A stretch of DNA of 64,000 bases. It comes from Pseudomonas ekonensis. Its GTDB lineage: Bacteria > Pseudomonadota > Gammaproteobacteria > Pseudomonadales > Pseudomonadaceae. The notes below the pieces were generated by a model. It had not been told where the DNA came from. It searched no databases and saw only the letters and a program-made list of their open reading frames with translations. Positions within the stretch are counted from its first letter, which is position 1. Every line of letters starts with the position of its first letter. The stretch lies in assembly GCF_019145435.1 (NCBI RefSeq), contig NZ_JAHSTS010000002.1, positions 930,001-994,000 of the forward strand, written 5' to 3'. Below are positions 62,092 through 64,000 of this stretch, one piece after another. The translations under genes and the position numbers were made by a program.

Positions 62092-62523
62092 TCACTCGAC
62101 CGGCAAATACCCATAACCACGCACCATGGCTTTGCCTTCTTCAGCCTTGCGCACCCGGATGAATTCCATCGAGCGCTCTTGGGTGTATTCGACGAAGTAC
62201 TCCTTGCCCGCTTCGACCGGCAAGGTCAGGCGCACATTGCGTGGGTTCGGTTGCTGGCCGGCAGAAACCTTGTGCAGGCCAGGACTTACGTATACCCAGG
62301 AGTAATTGCGGTCGTTGAGGGCCACGACGGCGCTGTCGTTGATGCTGAACACGCTGTCGTACAGGCTGCCCTGCAGGACCTGGGTGCGCATCATGTAGAC
62401 CAGCGCCTTGCCTTGGGGCGGCTGGGGCGGGTCGAAGTAAGGCTTTGCAGGTTTGTTGTGGCCGCAAGCGGTCAACACCGTCATCAGCAGCAGTGCCGAA
62501 CATCCTTTGATGAAGCCGTTCAT
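62092..62523 (-). CDS. small lipoprotein, DUF2846-like
   Basis: A 143-aa lipoprotein with lipobox LTAC (Cys20). The mature part reads as a compact beta domain (GKALVYMMRTQVLQGSLYDS; NYSWVYVSPGLHKVSAG; VEAGKEYFVEYTQERSMEFI), the pattern of DUF2846-type proteins. The ATG overlaps the stop of the upstream lipoprotein gene by 4 bp (ATGA), so the two are translationally coupled. Confidence 0.84.
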   Translation of the reverse strand: MNGFIKGCSALLLMTVLTACGHNKPAKPYFDPPQPPQGKALVYMMRTQVLQGSLYDSVFSINDSAVVALNDRNYSWVYVSPGLHKVSAGQQPNPRNVRLTLPVEAGKEYFVEYTQERSMEFIRVRKAEEGKAMVRGYGYLPVE

Positions 62524-62948
62524 TGGTTTTGCCCCAACAGTTGATTGAGCACCGGCCCCATCTTTTCTTCCACGGTGGCGAGTTTCGACAGGTCGAAACC
62601 GCCTTGATTGGTCAGGTAGTAATGGGCGAAACCGATCTGTCGGTCGCCCTTGTAGAGCCGGACGCTGGCATCCGACAGGTACATGGACAAGTCCCACGAA
62701 CGGATCGCGGTGTAGCTCATGCGGTATTCGCAACTGGCCGGAACGGGCGCGGCGTAGAGCTGACTGTCGATCGAATGGCGGCGCAGCAGGTTCTGCATCC
62801 CGGCGACGAAATCGCCTACCACCACTTGCGGGTTCTCTTCGATGCACAGTTTCGTGATCTTGTATTGAGGCGCGACCGGCTCGACCTTGATGTTGGTGCA
62901 ACCGGTCAGCGCGAGCAGCAGCCCTGCCGTGACGACTCTACGCAGCAT
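62520..62948 (-). CDS. Sbal_3080-family lipoprotein
   Basis: A 142-aa lipoprotein with lipobox LTGC (Cys17), then TNIKVEPVAPQYKITKLCIE, typical of the Sbal_3080 family. It has a cysteine pair (LCIEE, ASCEYRM) that could form a disulphide. It is the first gene of a two-gene operon, with AAAGGA before the ATG. Function unknown. Confidence 0.84.
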   Translation of the reverse strand: MLRRVVTAGLLLALTGCTNIKVEPVAPQYKITKLCIEENPQVVVGDFVAGMQNLLRRHSIDSQLYAAPVPASCEYRMSYTAIRSWDLSMYLSDASVRLYKGDRQIGFAHYYLTNQGGFDLSKLATVEEKMGPVLNQLLGQNQ

Positions 62949-63103
62949 GTGCAGTCCTTTGGATCGCGAAAGATATCAAAATGGTGGCGCATGCTAGGTG
63001 AAGCCCCCGTGACGGTCAATCGGCGGCCGATGCGAGTGAACTTTCAGCGTCGGCGGCGCCTCAACCGGTTGACCCGCCTTGACCGCCACGAGAGGCCTGA
63101 CCG

Positions 63104-63379
63104 ATGAAAACCCTGCTCAAACTGACCCTCGCCGCCACCCTCGCCTGTGCCCTGCCCGCCTGGGCCTGCACCCCCGAAGAAGCCACCGCCAAACGCGAAG
63201 AGCTGGCCCGGCAAGTCGCCCGGCTCACCGAACAGAACCCGGCCAAGGCCAAGGAAATCAACGACGAGTTGCAGAAGATGGACTTGGGCACCGCCAGCGC
63301 CGACCTGCCGGACAAGTGCCAGTTGATCGACCAACGCCTGAAGGAACTGAACAGCGCCGAGAAAAAGGCTGAGGGCTGA
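63104..63379 (+). CDS. small secreted helical protein
   Basis: A 91-aa protein with a signal peptide (cleavage after PAWA) and a mature 70 residues starting CTPEEATAKREELARQ. It is mostly helical and charged, with cysteines at 22 and near 72 that could form a disulphide. The signal peptide ends in A-W-A-C, which is not a proper lipobox. GAGG lies upstream. I do not recognise a named family. Confidence 0.78.
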   Translation: MKTLLKLTLAATLACALPAWACTPEEATAKREELARQVARLTEQNPAKAKEINDELQKMDLGTASADLPDKCQLIDQRLKELNSAEKKAEG

Positions 63380-63454
63380 CCCGCCGCCGTCGCCTGAGAA
63401 AACCTCGCCCCCCTTCCGATGTAACGGCCGGCCGTCGTCCGCAGTCCTCGATTT

Positions 63455-63490
63455 TGCATAAATGCATTAATTTTCTTGCATTAACGCATA
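63455..63490. promoter_or_regulatory. TGCATTAA repeats upstream of the protease gene
   Basis: TGCATAAA (63455), TGCATTAA (63463) and TGCATTAA (63477) recur within 36 bp, followed by CGCATA, in an AT-rich patch 137 bp before the protease start. The region 63380-63626 holds no gene. It may be a promoter with operator repeats. Confidence 0.4.
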
Positions 63491-63626
63491 TCCATCCTAT
63501 GGTTAAGTTGAGCCCGTCACCGGAACCTGCCATCGGACATGGCACCTCTCGTACGCCGGAGGGCTCTGCGACAACGCAATGCCTACGCAAGCCGGAGGCT
63601 TGTCTTCACTCATGGAGGATTGAACG

Positions 63627-64000
63627 ATGTTGAACACAGAAACCCCATCACTTCCTGCCGACGCACTGCCAAGGTGCCTGGCCGGCCGTCTGCTCGACCC
63701 GCAACTGGTGGAGGTCGAAGCGGCCGCCCTCGCGGCGCCGCTGGCTGCCAGCCTGAATTTCACCGTGCAGCAGCAGACCCAGACCAACTGGTGCTGGGCC
63801 GCCGCGTCCGCGTCGGTCGGCAACTACTACGGCACCGGTTCCTGGACCCAGTGCGCCGTGGCCAGCACCGCGCTGGACCGCAACTGCTGCAACCAGCCGG
63901 GGCCGTGCAACGTCTACGGCTACCTGGACACGGCGCTGCGGATCACCCGTAGCTACAACGGCATGAACCAGGGCTCGCTGCAGATGGCGGCCATCCAGAA
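63627..64000 (+). CDS. papain-like cysteine protease, 3' end outside the window
   Basis: ATG 63627 follows GGAGG at 8 bp and the frame stays open to the edge (124 codons). After a leader of about 40 residues without signal peptide (TPSLPADALPRCLAGRLLDP) comes VQQQTQTNWCWAAASASVGN, the active-site Cys motif (NWCWAA) of the papain-like C39_2/AvrRpt2-type family, with several further cysteines (DRNCCNQPGPC). The catalytic His and Asn lie beyond the window. It is likely a secreted or effector-like protease, but location is not determined. Confidence 0.75.
   Translation, partial: MLNTETPSLPADALPRCLAGRLLDPQLVEVEAAALAAPLAASLNFTVQQQTQTNWCWAAASASVGNYYGTGSWTQCAVASTALDRNCCNQPGPCNVYGYLDTALRITRSYNGMNQGSLQMAAIQ

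Noticed and set aside
1..64000. tRNA, rRNA, prophage or intact insertion sequence.
   Set aside because: Reading both strands, I found no tRNA-like cloverleaf end, no rRNA stretch, and no transposase, integrase or phage structural gene.

Overview
The window reads as chromosomal DNA of a fluorescent Pseudomonas (P. fluorescens group). The GC content is high, with codons ending mostly in G or C. Many intergenic gaps carry Pseudomonas-type REP hairpins built on the core GTGGGAGC and its complement. Several gene sets also match, from memory and not by search, the P. aeruginosa order: yciI to the Cpx-like genes, plpD - fimV-like - marR - recQ, and gbuR/gbuA with two transporters. I see no rRNA, tRNA, CRISPR array, intact insertion sequence or prophage. 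Starts were moved to in-frame codons with a ribosome binding site where the longest frame looked wrong.

Layout. 0-5.8 kb: yciO and the PHP nuclease gene (minus strand) diverge from yciB-yciI, followed by a coiled-coil membrane protein and a Cpx-like envelope-stress module (regulator, Spy/CpxP-like chaperone, sensor kinase). 5.8-22.3 kb: housekeeping and regulatory genes (nitroreductase, TrkH, two AraC regulators, Mpo1-like, HD protein, LpxH-like phosphoesterase, DMT exporter, SelW-like, PlpD-type patatin, FimV-like, MarR, RecQ, YecA, YbaN), with two REP arrays that share a 131-bp period.

22.4-46 kb is the accessory part: a surface-adhesion island. Two paralogous Ig-like repeat proteins (1176 and 1320 aa) each follow an identical 16-bp palindrome. 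Between them lies a DUF6124 gene whose leader can fold into a 16-bp helix enclosing two hairpins, with a competing hairpin before the start codon. Convergent to the second Ig gene is a 3135-aa LapA/MapA-type adhesin with an N-terminal retention module, a TAAG motif, near-identical 250-aa repeats, a vWA domain, RTX repeats and a C-terminal secretion signal. Divergent from it, across a 536-bp AT-rich promoter region with a FleQ-box-like site, is its probable type I secretion operon (TolC, ABC, HlyD).

46-53.3 kb: a DTW-domain tRNA modification gene and a LysR regulator (minus strand) face a guanidinobutyrase operon (gbuA-like, NTF2-like, NCS1 permease, SSS symporter). A palindrome in the shared promoter is a likely operator. 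53.3-64 kb: an MBL hydrolase, an acyl-carrier-like protein without its serine, a PA1414-type microprotein, a LysR/MFS divergent pair, an EamA exporter, CvfB, envelope proteins and lipoproteins, and the 5' part of a papain-like cysteine protease cut by the window edge.

The most novel signals are the DUF6124 leader RNA and the paired palindrome/Ig-protein arrangement with swapped, compositionally distinct C-terminal tips.
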